From assembly GCF_004361835.1 (NCBI RefSeq), contig NZ_SNWD01000001.1, positions 558,001 through 622,000 on the forward strand: DNA of 64,000 nt, given 5' to 3'. The DNA comes from Stakelama pacifica (GTDB lineage: Bacteria; Pseudomonadota; Alphaproteobacteria; Sphingomonadales; Sphingomonadaceae). The notes beneath the pieces were generated by a model. The model was not told where the DNA came from, searched no databases, and was given only the letters and a program-made list of their open reading frames with translations. Numbering within the stretch: position 1 is the first letter of the stretch; the number at the start of each line of letters is the position of its first letter. Positions 1 to 9,335 of this stretch are shown one piece after another. The position numbers and the translations under genes were made by a program.

Positions 1-13
1 CGAAATCCCGCAG

Positions 14-1498
14 CTACCGGCCGTTGCAATAGCGGTCGAGAAACGCCTGATGCGTGGGCATCGCGCCCACCGCATCGGCGATATTGGAACGCATCGATTC
101 CAGCGCTGCCTTCAACCGGTCGGGCGGCATGATCTTGCCCATATGGTGATAGCCCTGAGGCTCCAGACCTTGGCCGAGCATCACCTGTAGCCAGGAATCG
201 ACGCGGAACAGTTCGTCCGACGCCTGAAATGCCTGTGCCGATTCACGAAACAGCGCAATCCGACGCGCCAGCGAATCCGGTATCGCCATGGTGCGGCGGC
301 TTTTCCAGAATTCGGAATCTCCGCGTTGTGTCAGATGATAATGCAGAATGATGAAGTCGCGCACCCCTTCAATCTCTCGCTCCGCAAGGTCGTTATAGCG
401 GTCGCGCAGCGCATCGCTGACACCCCCAAAGGGGAATAGCTGCATCAGCCGGGTGACGCCGATCATGATCAGGTGGATGCTCGTCGATTCCAGCGGCTCG
501 ACAAAGCCGCTCGACAGGCCGAGCGCGATGCAATTGGCGTTCCACGCCTTGCGGCGCTGGCCGGTGCGATAGCGGATCAGCCGGGGATCGGTGCGCCGAT
601 CGCCCTCTATGCCGGCGATCAGCGCGTCGTGCGCCGCATCGTCGCTCAGATGCGCACTGCTATAGACCAGCCCGTTGCCGATCCGATGTTGCAGCGGAAT
701 GCGCCAGCGCCAGCCCGCCTCATGCGCGATTGCGCGCGTATAGGGGACCGCCGGGCCGGTCGCTTCGGTCTGCACGGCGAGCGCGCGATCGGTGGGCAAC
801 CAGTGGCTCCAGTCGTCGAACCCGGTTTCCAGCGCTTCCTCGATCAGCAGCGCCCGGAATCCGGTGCAATCGACGAACAGATCGCCCGCGACCCGCTCAC
901 CGCTCTCCAGCACCAGCGCGGTCAGGTCGCCGCTCTGACCGTCGCGCTCGACCCGCGCGATCCGCCCTTCCTTACGCACCGCGCCGCTGCTCTCGGCGAT
1001 GGCGCGCAGAAAACGGGCATAGCCGGTCGCGTCGAGATGATAGGCATAGCTGATCGCGCTTTGATCGCCGGTGGCGAACCGCCGCGCCTCCGCCGCCTCA
1101 TGCTCCAGACTATAGGCCCCGATCGGTTCCGCGAACCCCGCTTCGCGCGCCTGAAGCCAAAAATGCTGGAAGCCGCCCATCCAGGTGCCATGGCCGACCT
1201 CGCCAAAGCTGTGGATATAGCGGTCGCCGACCTGCCCCCAATTTTCGAACGCGATACCCAGTTTGAAGGTCGCGCTGGTCGCGCGCAGAAATTCGCGCTC
1301 GTCGATGCCCAGAAGCTGGTGGAATGTGCGGATCGTCGGGATCGTCGCTTCGCCGACGCCGACCGTGCCGATCGCATCCGATTCGACCAGCACGACCTCG
1401 ATCAGCGCGCCCAGCTGCCGGGACAGCGCCGCCGCCGCGCACCACCCGGCGGTACCGCCGCCCGCGATCACTACCCGCTTCACCCGCTGCTCAACCAT
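14..1498 (-). CDS. FAD-dependent tryptophan halogenase family protein
   Basis: A 494-residue flavoprotein of the tryptophan-halogenase family. The N-terminus has the FAD-binding GGGTAGW motif (residues 13-19). The halogenase signature WRWRIP is at 263-268, and the FVEPLEST segment holds Glu337. Lys79 lies in the ATFKLG stretch, at the position of the essential lysine of PrnA, so the halogenase machinery looks intact. Members found beside TonB receptors, SapC and cupin genes, as here, have not generally been shown to halogenate tryptophan, and the substrate is unknown. It is the last gene of the minus-strand set that starts with the TonB receptor, 16 bases after the cupin gene. The ATG start at 1498 gives the usual N-terminus right before the Rossmann fold. 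Confidence 0.88.
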   Translation of the reverse strand: MVEQRVKRVVIAGGGTAGWCAAAALSRQLGALIEVVLVESDAIGTVGVGEATIPTIRTFHQLLGIDEREFLRATSATFKLGIAFENWGQVGDRYIHSFGEVGHGTWMGGFQHFWLQAREAGFAEPIGAYSLEHEAAEARRFATGDQSAISYAYHLDATGYARFLRAIAESSGAVRKEGRIARVERDGQSGDLTALVLESGERVAGDLFVDCTGFRALLIEEALETGFDDWSHWLPTDRALAVQTEATGPAVPYTRAIAHEAGWRWRIPLQHRIGNGLVYSSAHLSDDAAHDALIAGIEGDRRTDPRLIRYRTGQRRKAWNANCIALGLSSGFVEPLESTSIHLIMIGVTRLMQLFPFGGVSDALRDRYNDLAEREIEGVRDFIILHYHLTQRGDSEFWKSRRTMAIPDSLARRIALFRESAQAFQASDELFRVDSWLQVMLGQGLEPQGYHHMGKIMPPDRLKAALESMRSNIADAVGAMPTHQAFLDRYCNGR

Positions 1499-1514
1499 CC
1501 TGCCCCCTTAGACT

Positions 1515-2549
1515 TTAGCGATTAAGGCGATGGAGCAATTGGCCGCGCAGACGCCGCGCCCCCATCGCGTCGAGCGTACCCAGCGGGCCGCGCGCGCCCT
1601 CCGGCAGGTGCGCCCCCGCTCGCGCGGCATCGCCGAACACATAATATTCGAACAATGCGCGCCATCCCTGCTTCTCCCCCTCGGGCCGGTCGCGCAGGCT
1701 CAGCAAACCGTGGAGCAGCGTGTTCATCGGGCTGTCCATGAAGGCGGGCGCATCGTTCCACCAATAGTTCATCAGGATGTTGAACGGTGCCAGCGCCTCG
1801 ACCTGATGCCACCAGAGCGCCGGAAAGAAGATCGCGTCGCCCGGTTCCAGCTCGGCGACTTCGCCCGCATCCGCTGCTTCGGCAAAGCCAGGGTAACGAT
1901 CGAGGTCGGGCGCGTCGAAATCGACCATGCTGATCACCTGCCCGCCCGGTGTCGGCTCGAGCGGGCCGGGATAGAGGTTAGCGACCTGATCGGGCGGGAA
2001 CAGGGTGAAGCGACGCCGCCCGGCGATGCAGCAGGCGATATTGTTCGACATGTCGAAATGCGCAGCGGCGGTCGTCCGGCCGCCAAGCCACAGGCTCACC
2101 AGCGGCGGCGCGGCGCCCTCCCCCGTGGCGGCATCTATCGCCAGATCGTTCTCCGCGCGCAGGCCGGGGAAGAACAGGTCGCAATCGGTCGAACCAATAT
2201 AGCGCGCAGGCGCGTCGGCATCGTCAGACGAATCGACGATCCGCGTCAGAAAATCGGGAAGGCCCACCCGTTCGCTGGTGAAGTTCATCGCGGTGGCGCT
2301 GTCGTCGTAAAAGAAGCGCGGTCCGGCCCCGGCCTCACCGGTATATGCGGTTACCGGACGGCCGTTATAGAAACGCTCTAGATACGCTATCGCAGCGTCC
2401 GCACCCTGCATCCCGGCACGCGTCAGCGGCCAGTTCTTCACCAACGCTTTCAGGATCATCGGGCGATTGCCCGCAATCAGCGTATCGAACGGGATCGCAG
2501 CCGTATCGACGACCTCGATACTCCCGGTCTTGCGAGTCACCCGGACCAT
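1515..2549 (-). CDS. cupin-like (JmjC/cupin_8) domain protein
   Basis: A 344-residue cupin_8/JmjC-type protein, the kind often named Pass1-related in TonB-receptor loci. The iron-binding triad is visible as H164-x-D166 in AAHFDMSNN and H248 in PALWWHQVEA, so a 2-oxoglutarate/Fe(II) hydroxylase activity is plausible; the substrate is not known. I place the start at the ATG at 2549, 11 bases after the SapC stop. A longer in-frame reading would overlap SapC, and its extra residues do not look like protein. It lies between sapC and the halogenase-like gene on the same strand, the standard order of this accessory set. Confidence 0.86.
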   Translation of the reverse strand: MVRVTRKTGSIEVVDTAAIPFDTLIAGNRPMILKALVKNWPLTRAGMQGADAAIAYLERFYNGRPVTAYTGEAGAGPRFFYDDSATAMNFTSERVGLPDFLTRIVDSSDDADAPARYIGSTDCDLFFPGLRAENDLAIDAATGEGAAPPLVSLWLGGRTTAAAHFDMSNNIACCIAGRRRFTLFPPDQVANLYPGPLEPTPGGQVISMVDFDAPDLDRYPGFAEAADAGEVAELEPGDAIFFPALWWHQVEALAPFNILMNYWWNDAPAFMDSPMNTLLHGLLSLRDRPEGEKQGWRALFEYYVFGDAARAGAHLPEGARGPLGTLDAMGARRLRGQLLHRLNR

Positions 2550-2560
2550 CGGCGATCGCC

Positions 2561-3295
2561 CTATTCGATCCCGGAAAGGCGGTTCTTGCGCGCCACCAGC
2601 TGCTCGACATTGCCGAGCGAGGACATCGCCCACACGGCGGGCCGCAAAAATCCCTCAGCGTTGAGCCGCGCCAGCGCATCGCCGTCAAGGCTCGCAAAGC
2701 GTTCGACGCCGATCGTGTAATAGCTGGTCAGGTCAACCTGCTCTTCCTCGTTCAGCATGATCTCCACCGTTACCGGCTCGATCAGTTCGTTCTCGACAAA
2801 GGCGTCGAACATCGGCTTGTTATGCTCCAGCCCGATATAAAGCCGCCGAAGCGCGTCGGAAATGCCTTCGAGCAACGGGCTGCTGCCGCCATGTTCGAGG
2901 AAGATGGGAATGCCCTCGTCGCGGCTGATGCGCGGATGGTCGAGATCGATCTGGATCATCGGCTCGCCGGGGCCGTCGCCATCCTCCGGCCGCTGGATAC
3001 CGATCGAGAAAGGCCCGCGCTGCTGAATGGCAGGGACATAGCGCGCGTCCCAGCCCTCCTCGGTCAGAAACAGATTTTCGCGCGGGGCAAGGCCGAGCAG
3101 CGCGATCGCCTGAAACTCGTCCTGATCATCCTTGCGAAAGAAGATCGGATATTCGCGGCTCACCGCTTCGAACTCGGTGGGAAAGACCAGCGCCTGCGAA
3201 ATCGCATCGCCGAATTCCGCCGAATGGCCGGTCAGGATGCGAAGGTCGTGATGGTCCACATTGTTCAATAGGGCGATATTCGCCATGCCCGCCAT
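2561..3295 (-). CDS. SapC family protein
   Basis: A 244-residue SapC-family protein. The name comes from an S-layer locus, but in sphingomonads, caulobacters and xanthomonads it is a constant companion of carbohydrate TonB receptors. Typical features are the early LLNNVDHHDLRI segment, the GLAPRENLFL stretch and a C-terminal LNGEGF-like motif (LNAEGFLRP). No signal peptide or membrane segment is evident. Starts at 3295 and 3286 are both possible; an AAGG sequence just upstream favours 3295. The gene follows the receptor after a strong hairpin terminator, so its expression may depend on readthrough. The molecular function of the family is unknown. Confidence 0.88.
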   Translation of the reverse strand: MAGMANIALLNNVDHHDLRILTGHSAEFGDAISQALVFPTEFEAVSREYPIFFRKDDQDEFQAIALLGLAPRENLFLTEEGWDARYVPAIQQRGPFSIGIQRPEDGDGPGEPMIQIDLDHPRISRDEGIPIFLEHGGSSPLLEGISDALRRLYIGLEHNKPMFDAFVENELIEPVTVEIMLNEEEQVDLTSYYTIGVERFASLDGDALARLNAEGFLRPAVWAMSSLGNVEQLVARKNRLSGIE

Positions 3296-3345
3296 GATCC
3301 TTTTGATTGTTCGGGCGGCACCATAACAGCTTCATGTGATAAGGG

Positions 3346-3372
3346 AAAAAGGGCCGCTGCGAACAGCGGCCC
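3346..3372 (-). terminator. Rho-independent terminator after the TonB receptor
   Basis: On the minus strand a 9-bp GGGCCGCTG/CAGCGGCCC stem with a TTCG tetraloop is followed directly by TTTTT (plus-strand AAAAA at 3346-3350). It lies between the receptor stop (3403) and the SapC start (3295), so it should cut most transcripts after the receptor and lower expression of the three downstream genes. A second small ATGCCG/CGGCAT hairpin lies at about 3384-3399. Confidence 0.85.
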
Positions 3373-3402
3373 CTCCCCCCTTTATGCCGATAGCGGCATA
3401 TC

Positions 3403-6400
3403 TCAGAAACGGAAGCTGGCACCCAGATAATAGCGCGCATCCAGTTCCTGCGCGAACCACAGCTGCTCCTTGTCGCGGCCATAGGTACGCACATCTTCGT
3501 TGGTCATGTTCACGCCCTGGAACGAGATCGTGACATTGGGCGTGATGTCATAGGTAACGCTCATATCCACGGTGCCGAACGGCGCGACGAAGACCGGGTT
3601 ACGGTCGTTACCGCCCCGGTTCGTCTCGGTCAGATATTTGTCGCGCCAGTTATAGCTGACCCGCGCCGACACCCCGTATTTTTCGAAGATCAGCGTGCCG
3701 CTCGCCGTGTCGGACAGGCCGAGCAGCGCGAACTGGTTCACCGTAGGCGACGCACCCACATCGATGCCGACATCGCCGCGAACGATCGTATAGGCACCCG
3801 AAACGCCGAAGCCGGTATCGCCGAGGAAATACTGCCCGGCGATTTCGAAGCCGTGCAGATGCGCTTCGCGGTTGTTGATCGGGCTGGAAAGCGAGAAATC
3901 GAACAGCGGATCGTTCGGCCCGGCATTGATGTCGACCGCGCCGAGGGTGCTGTCCACAAAGGCCTGATCCAGCGCGCCGTTGGAATAATGCGACTGGAAC
4001 TCCTGAATAGCTGCGGGCAGGCTGCCGCTCTGCTGATACAGCGCCGCGAGCGTGAACAAATTCACGTCTGTGGTGTCATAGCCGAGATTACGTAACGCCG
4101 CGTAGGAATCACCCGACAAGGTACCGGGCTCGGCCGAGCTCGGATCGCGCAATCCGAACAGATTTGTCGTGGTCTGTCCTGTACCGACAAAGTTGCGCAC
4201 GCGCTTGTCGAAAAAGCCCACCGAAATGTAGCTCGACTGATCGAAATACCATTCGACCGACGCGTCGAAATTGTTCGACAATAGCGGTTGCAGAGCAGCA
4301 TTGCCGGTCGAAGCCGACGCAACGCCGCCATTGGCGGTCGGGCGCGGCGGCGTGCCGATCGTGGTCGCGACGAAAAGATTGCCGTAATTGGGTCGCGCCA
4401 GCGTTTCACCCCAAGACACACGGCCGACAAGATCATTCGTCAGATTGACCTTGAAGTCCATGGCAGGAAGCAGATTGGTATAGCTGCCCTTTTGCGTCAG
4501 CGGCTGAACTTCGGCGCCGGTCAGGTTGGGCGCAAAGTCATTATCGCTCTGCCAGATGATGCCGACCGGCACCGCGACCAGTGATGTCGACGTGACATGG
4601 GTATCTTCATAGCGCGCGCCGATGACGAGATTGGCGTCATGGCCCGCGATGGATCCGTTCCACTCCAGCTGACCGTAAAATGCGAAGACATCTTCCTTCA
4701 GCCGGTTATTTTCCTGTGCCGTGATCCCGACCGCGTTCCCCGCAGCGGCATAAACGGGTGAAAGCGCATTATATAGCTGGGTAGCATCGGCGCGGAACGC
4801 GTTTTGCAGACCTGCTCCGGTGCCCGGGGTGTAATGCTTATATTTGCATACCAGACAATAGGTAGTGACCAGATCGCCTGCATATTGCTGAACGTCCCCG
4901 ACATTCAAAATGCCCCAGTCGCCCAGCGTTTGCTGGGTCTGAACGCGCGCCTGCGTCGTTTTGGCCGTGCGATATTCGGCACCCGCCGAGAATTTGGCAC
5001 CATCGCCTAGGTCCCATCCGAAATCACCGCGGATTTCCTTGATCCGCTGCTCCTGGCTGGATGCAACAGTGCGCGCTACCTGGCTACCGAGGTCAGCAAC
5101 ATCGACAACGCCGTTTCCATTGCCTTTGACAGCGTCATTGACGGTGATGTCCTGCACCGGGAAACCGCTGCTCCAGTCGAGCGACTGCGAGGCGACGACC
5201 GGCGCGCCCATGCTGACCAGTGTCGAGCTGACGCCATTCGGATTGTTCGGATCGCTGGTCGATTTGCCGATATGACCGTCGAGCGCGAAGCTCATATTGT
5301 CGGCAAAGTCCCAGGCGACGTTCAGGCCGACATCCCACAGCTTGTTCTTCTGCGCACGATATTGTTGTTCGAAGCCCTCGTCCTTCACCCCGTTGATGGT
5401 CTCGGCGAGGAACTCGGTCGTGGCGACCGGATCGGCGTCGTTGAACACCACGCGGCTGAACGGCCGGTTGAACCAGTTGCTCTGATCTCCGCGCTGTTCT
5501 GACTGTTTGTTCTGCGCATAGAGACCGTCAGCGGTGATCGTCAGCGTGTCCATCGGACGGAATTGCAGCAGCAGCTGACCGTTAATACGCTCACGCGACC
5601 CTTCGGCGAAGTGATAACGGCTGTCATTAGGGATACCGACCAGCGTGTCGGGATCGCTCGGTGCATTTTCAATGACCGTCGCGCCGTTCACAAAGCCGTT
5701 CGCCGGATCGGCGAACTGCGAATAGGTGCGGATGTTCCAGGCGTTCGACGTTGCTGCCGCGCTGGTATAATTACGCTTCTGATAACTGCCGAACAGTGCG
5801 ACGCCGAACGTCTCGGCCGGATTCTTATAGCTCAGAAAGCCCGACGCTTCCGGCGTGATCTTCGAACGGTTATCGACCCGGCGATCCATGCTGGTATCGT
5901 ATAGCGCCTTTGCGCTCACGCTGCCGGTTAGCCCGGATTCGCGCGCATCGAGCGGATGACGCGTGATGATGTTGATCGTCGCACCGATCCCGCCCGAGGG
6001 GATAGCAGCGCGCGCTGTCTTGTACACCTCCAGCGTCTGTACGCCTTCCGAGGCGAGATTGGCGAAGTTGAACGACCGGTCCGCGCCGACGGCAAAGTCC
6101 GAATTCTGGTCGCCGCCGACGACCGAAACATCGGACGCCGCAAGCTGACGCCCGTTCAGCGTCACCAGGTTGAATGCAGGGCCGAAGCCGCGAACCGTGA
6201 CCTTCGATCCCTCGCCATTGGTGCGATCGATCGAAACGCCGGTGATGCGCTGAAGCGATTCAGCAAGGTTATTGTCCGGAAACTTGCCGATATCTTCGGC
6301 CGAAATCGCATCGACAACACCGTTCGAGTTGCGCTTGATGTCAAGCGAGCGGTCAAGGCTCGCGCGAATGCCCGTGACCACGATGTCGTTCGCCATCGAC

Positions 6401-6561
6401 GTCTGGTCATCGTCCTGCGTCGCCGCTTCGGTCGGCGTTGCATCGGCATCCTGCGCATGCGCCATCGGCGAAAGCGCGCACATCGCAACCGACGAAGCGC
6501 CGGTCAGCAGTGCCGCGCGCAGGTGCGCGCCGGACACAATTCGGGTGTAGGATAAAGCCAT
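3403..6561 (-). CDS. TonB-dependent receptor
   Basis: A 1,052-residue TonB-dependent outer-membrane receptor of the large carbohydrate-type class. A signal peptide ends at about AHA-QD (residue 36). A TonB-box-like segment DIVVTGI follows (59-65), then the plug domain (AEDIGKFPDNNLAESLQRITGVSI, VRGFG) and a 22-strand-type barrel ending in YYLGASFRF with the terminal Phe needed for barrel assembly. It diverges from a GH9 glycosidase across a shared regulatory region, so it probably imports oligosaccharides released by that enzyme. A good ribosome site (GAGGGGAGA) precedes the ATG at 6561. The exact ligand cannot be told from sequence. Confidence 0.95.
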   Translation of the reverse strand: MALSYTRIVSGAHLRAALLTGASSVAMCALSPMAHAQDADATPTEAATQDDDQTSMANDIVVTGIRASLDRSLDIKRNSNGVVDAISAEDIGKFPDNNLAESLQRITGVSIDRTNGEGSKVTVRGFGPAFNLVTLNGRQLAASDVSVVGGDQNSDFAVGADRSFNFANLASEGVQTLEVYKTARAAIPSGGIGATINIITRHPLDARESGLTGSVSAKALYDTSMDRRVDNRSKITPEASGFLSYKNPAETFGVALFGSYQKRNYTSAAATSNAWNIRTYSQFADPANGFVNGATVIENAPSDPDTLVGIPNDSRYHFAEGSRERINGQLLLQFRPMDTLTITADGLYAQNKQSEQRGDQSNWFNRPFSRVVFNDADPVATTEFLAETINGVKDEGFEQQYRAQKNKLWDVGLNVAWDFADNMSFALDGHIGKSTSDPNNPNGVSSTLVSMGAPVVASQSLDWSSGFPVQDITVNDAVKGNGNGVVDVADLGSQVARTVASSQEQRIKEIRGDFGWDLGDGAKFSAGAEYRTAKTTQARVQTQQTLGDWGILNVGDVQQYAGDLVTTYCLVCKYKHYTPGTGAGLQNAFRADATQLYNALSPVYAAAGNAVGITAQENNRLKEDVFAFYGQLEWNGSIAGHDANLVIGARYEDTHVTSTSLVAVPVGIIWQSDNDFAPNLTGAEVQPLTQKGSYTNLLPAMDFKVNLTNDLVGRVSWGETLARPNYGNLFVATTIGTPPRPTANGGVASASTGNAALQPLLSNNFDASVEWYFDQSSYISVGFFDKRVRNFVGTGQTTTNLFGLRDPSSAEPGTLSGDSYAALRNLGYDTTDVNLFTLAALYQQSGSLPAAIQEFQSHYSNGALDQAFVDSTLGAVDINAGPNDPLFDFSLSSPINNREAHLHGFEIAGQYFLGDTGFGVSGAYTIVRGDVGIDVGASPTVNQFALLGLSDTASGTLIFEKYGVSARVSYNWRDKYLTETNRGGNDRNPVFVAPFGTVDMSVTYDITPNVTISFQGVNMTNEDVRTYGRDKEQLWFAQELDARYYLGASFRF

Positions 6562-6645
6562 CAGTATCTCCCCTCTCAGATGCCGGACTGCGTCGCGCGC
6601 ACCGGCTGTTTCCCATCAAAGAAGGCCGGATTATTTCCGTGCCTG

Positions 6646-6659
6646 TGATAGCGCTATCG
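6646..6659. promoter_or_regulatory. LacI-type operator-like palindrome, box 1
   Basis: TGATAGCGCTATCG contains the perfect 12-bp palindrome GATAGCGCTATC (6647-6658) and matches the TGNTANCGNTANCA pattern of LacI-family operators. It lies 85 bases upstream of the receptor start, in the divergent promoter region. No LacI-family gene is in the window, so the regulator must be elsewhere. Confidence 0.6.
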
Positions 6660-6770
6660 TATGCCGGGACTTTGTCAACCGGGGTCGGCAAAATACCACG
6701 TGTTTGAAAGCGGTTACTTACCAAGAATCTTAAAATTCGGGAAAGCGGATCGCTTTTTTCTCGCAAACTG

Positions 6771-6784
6771 TGATAGCGAAATCA
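6771..6784. promoter_or_regulatory. LacI-type operator-like site, box 2
   Basis: TGATAGCGAAATCA shares its first eight bases with the box at 6646 and keeps most of the dyad; both copies are preceded by TG. Wider, TGTGAT and ATCACA form an inverted repeat at 6769-6786. It lies 35 bases upstream of the GH9 start, well placed to repress that gene. The spacing between the TGTGA and TCACA halves is 8, not the 6 expected for CRP. Confidence 0.55.
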
Positions 6785-6818
6785 CAACGCGCGATCACAG
6801 CGCCGTGAAGGAGGGAAA

Positions 6819-9332
6819 ATGTCATACAAATCGATGCTGCTGCTCGCTGCGGCGGCGCTGGTTCCGTCGGGAGCCATCGCGCAGACCCCCGCGCCACTGA
6901 CCCTGGGCGAGGCGGAATATTACACTGCGCCTGCGGTAAACTATCTTGTGTTCAGCAACTGGTATGATGGCCTGTTCGCCGATTCAAAGATCAGTGGCGT
7001 CGAAATCATCCAGCAGGATTCGCGCATCGCCACCAATGGCGACGTACGCCTGTCGGCAACGCCGGGCCAATGGGATGTGACGGGTCGCCTGATCGACCGC
7101 CATGTCAATCGCGAGACCGGCGTGATTGAGGCGGAGCTCGAATATCCCGATCAGGGCTTTCGCTACACGATACGGGCAGAGCCGGTCGGCGATGCGCTGC
7201 GGATCAGTGTGATATTGCCGCGCGCGCTTCCGACCGCGCTGGTTGGAAAGGCCGGGTTCAACCTCGAATTCATCCCCTCAGCCTATTTCCATAAAAGCTA
7301 TATCGTCGACGGAAAGGCTGGCGCGTTCCCGCTCTACCCCGCCGGCGCGATGGTGCGAACCGATGCGCGCAATGCGGCAAGCGGGCGCGATGACGGTCCC
7401 GGCGCCGAGCCGCTCCCCATGGCGCAGGGGCAGAATTTCGTTCTGGCGCCCTCCGATCCCGCCCGGCGGGTAACGATCCGGTCGGACAGGCCGGTTGCGC
7501 TCTATGACGGGCGCAATCAGGCACAGAATGGCTGGTTCGTACTGCGGTCCGAACTGCCGGCGGACAAGGTCGGCACGGTGCTCAGCTGGACGGTCGAGGC
7601 GAACAGCGTGCCCGGATGGGTACGCCCCCCGTCGATCGGCCATTCGCAGCTCGGCTACGCCCCCGATCAGTCCAAAATCGCGACGATCGAACTCGACCGC
7701 AACGATGCGCGCCGCCCGGACATCCGCCTGTTGCGCATCGACGCATCAGGCGAGGAACAGGTCGTAAAAGCGGGAAAGCCCGACGACTGGGGCAATTATC
7801 TGCGCTATCATTATCTGCGCTTCGATTTCAGTGATGTGACCGAGCCGGGTCTTTACACGCTTGGCTATGGCGATATCCGCACCGCACCCTTCCGGATCGC
7901 CGCCGATCTCTATGCCGATGCCTGGCACCCGACGCTCGACGTCTATTTCCCGGTCGCCATGGACCATATGGCAGTGAACGAAGCCTATCGCGTCTGGCAC
8001 GGCCCGGCGCATATGGACGATGCGCGGCAGGCGCCGGTCAATCACGAACATATCGATCTCTATGCGCAGGGACCGACGACCGACACGCCCTTCGCGCCGG
8101 GCGAGCATATTCCGGGACTGAATATCGGCGGCTGGTTCGATGCGGGCGATTTCGACATCCGCACCCAGAGCCAGTATCAGGTCATCCGATCGCTGGTGCG
8201 CAGCTGGGAACGCTTCGGGATCGATCGCGACACGACCAGCGTGGATGAAAGCAACCACCGCGTCGAAATCCATGTGCCCGATGGTGCGCCCGACCTGCTG
8301 CAACAGATCCGCCACGGCACGCTGCAACTGGTGGCGCAGTTCGATTCGGTTGGCCATGCCATTCACGGCATCGTCGCGCCCGATGTCGCGCAATATACGC
8401 ATCTGGGAGATGCCGGAAGCAAGACCGACCGCAAAATCTACGATCCCGCACTGGGGCGCTATGCAGTCAAGGGCGATCATAGCGGCATGCCCGATGATCG
8501 CTGGGCCTTTACCAGCAAATCCTCAGCGCTGAACTATGGTTCGATCGCAGGGCTCGCCGCCGCCGCGCGGGCGCTCAAGACGCTCGACCCCGCCCTTTCA
8601 GCGAAAGCACTCGGCATCGCAACACGCATCTGGGGGGAGGAACAGGGCCATGCGCCCGACATGTTCCGCCACGGCAATACCACCGGCGGACCGCTGCCAT
8701 GGGAAAAATTCGCCGCTGCCGTGGAGCTGCTCAAAACCACGGGCGATACGCGCTATGCAAAAGCGGTGAGCGATATCTGGCCTGAAATTGCCAAGGATTT
8801 CCCTCCAAACGCGATCACCGCAGCCGAAGCACTGCCACTGATGCCCGCGACCTATCGTCAGGCAATGGAGCCGGTTGTTCGCCAATGGGTGCGCGAGAGC
8901 AGCGAAGCGATTGCGGGCAATCCCTACGGCGTTCCGATTACCGAGGGCGGATGGGCCGGCAACGGCACCGTGATCGGCTATGGCCTTGCCACAGATGCGC
9001 TGCACCGCGCCTTTCCCGATATCGTGAAGCAGGACGGGGTGTTTCGGGCGCTGTCCTATCTGCTCGGCAACCATCCGGGATCGGATATTTCGTTCGTCTC
9101 CGGCGCCGGATCGCGTTCGAAGGAAGTCGCTTATGGCAATAATCGCGCCGATTCCAGCTTCATTGCCGGCGGCGTCGTCCCCGGCGCGCTGATCATCAAG
9201 CCCGATTTCCCCGAAAATCATGAAGACTGGCCGTTCTTCTGGGGCGAGAATGAATATGTTATCCCCGAAGGATCGGATTTCATCGAACTGACCAACGCGG
9301 CGCACAGCCTGCTCACCGCAAAGCGGAAATAG
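6819..9332 (+). CDS. Glycoside hydrolase family 9 (endoglucanase-like)
   Basis: An 837-residue secreted glycosidase. A signal peptide ends near AIA-QT (residue 21). An N-terminal beta-rich part of about 270 residues precedes a CelD-type immunoglobulin-like domain (about 275-360: SQLGYAPDQSKIATI, FRIAADLYADAWHP). The GH9 catalytic domain has GGWFDAGDF with the DAGD aspartates at 441-444, and near the C-terminus WGENEYVI (Glu about 810-812) as the likely acid. GH9 members cleave beta-1,4-glucans or related oligosaccharides. The paired receptor and aldose epimerase suggest intake of plant-derived glycans. AAGGAGGGAAA precedes the ATG. The epimerase gene follows after 3 bases, so the two are co-translated. 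Confidence 0.9.
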   Translation: MSYKSMLLLAAAALVPSGAIAQTPAPLTLGEAEYYTAPAVNYLVFSNWYDGLFADSKISGVEIIQQDSRIATNGDVRLSATPGQWDVTGRLIDRHVNRETGVIEAELEYPDQGFRYTIRAEPVGDALRISVILPRALPTALVGKAGFNLEFIPSAYFHKSYIVDGKAGAFPLYPAGAMVRTDARNAASGRDDGPGAEPLPMAQGQNFVLAPSDPARRVTIRSDRPVALYDGRNQAQNGWFVLRSELPADKVGTVLSWTVEANSVPGWVRPPSIGHSQLGYAPDQSKIATIELDRNDARRPDIRLLRIDASGEEQVVKAGKPDDWGNYLRYHYLRFDFSDVTEPGLYTLGYGDIRTAPFRIAADLYADAWHPTLDVYFPVAMDHMAVNEAYRVWHGPAHMDDARQAPVNHEHIDLYAQGPTTDTPFAPGEHIPGLNIGGWFDAGDFDIRTQSQYQVIRSLVRSWERFGIDRDTTSVDESNHRVEIHVPDGAPDLLQQIRHGTLQLVAQFDSVGHAIHGIVAPDVAQYTHLGDAGSKTDRKIYDPALGRYAVKGDHSGMPDDRWAFTSKSSALNYGSIAGLAAAARALKTLDPALSAKALGIATRIWGEEQGHAPDMFRHGNTTGGPLPWEKFAAAVELLKTTGDTRYAKAVSDIWPEIAKDFPPNAITAAEALPLMPATYRQAMEPVVRQWVRESSEAIAGNPYGVPITEGGWAGNGTVIGYGLATDALHRAFPDIVKQDGVFRALSYLLGNHPGSDISFVSGAGSRSKEVAYGNNRADSSFIAGGVVPGALIIKPDFPENHEDWPFFWGENEYVIPEGSDFIELTNAAHSLLTAKRK

Positions 9333-9335
9333 GCA

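Noticed and set aside
6769..6786. Possible CRP site TGTGA/TCACA
   Set aside because: Half-sites are separated by eight bases rather than six, and the match to the LacI-type box at 6,646 explains the symmetry better.
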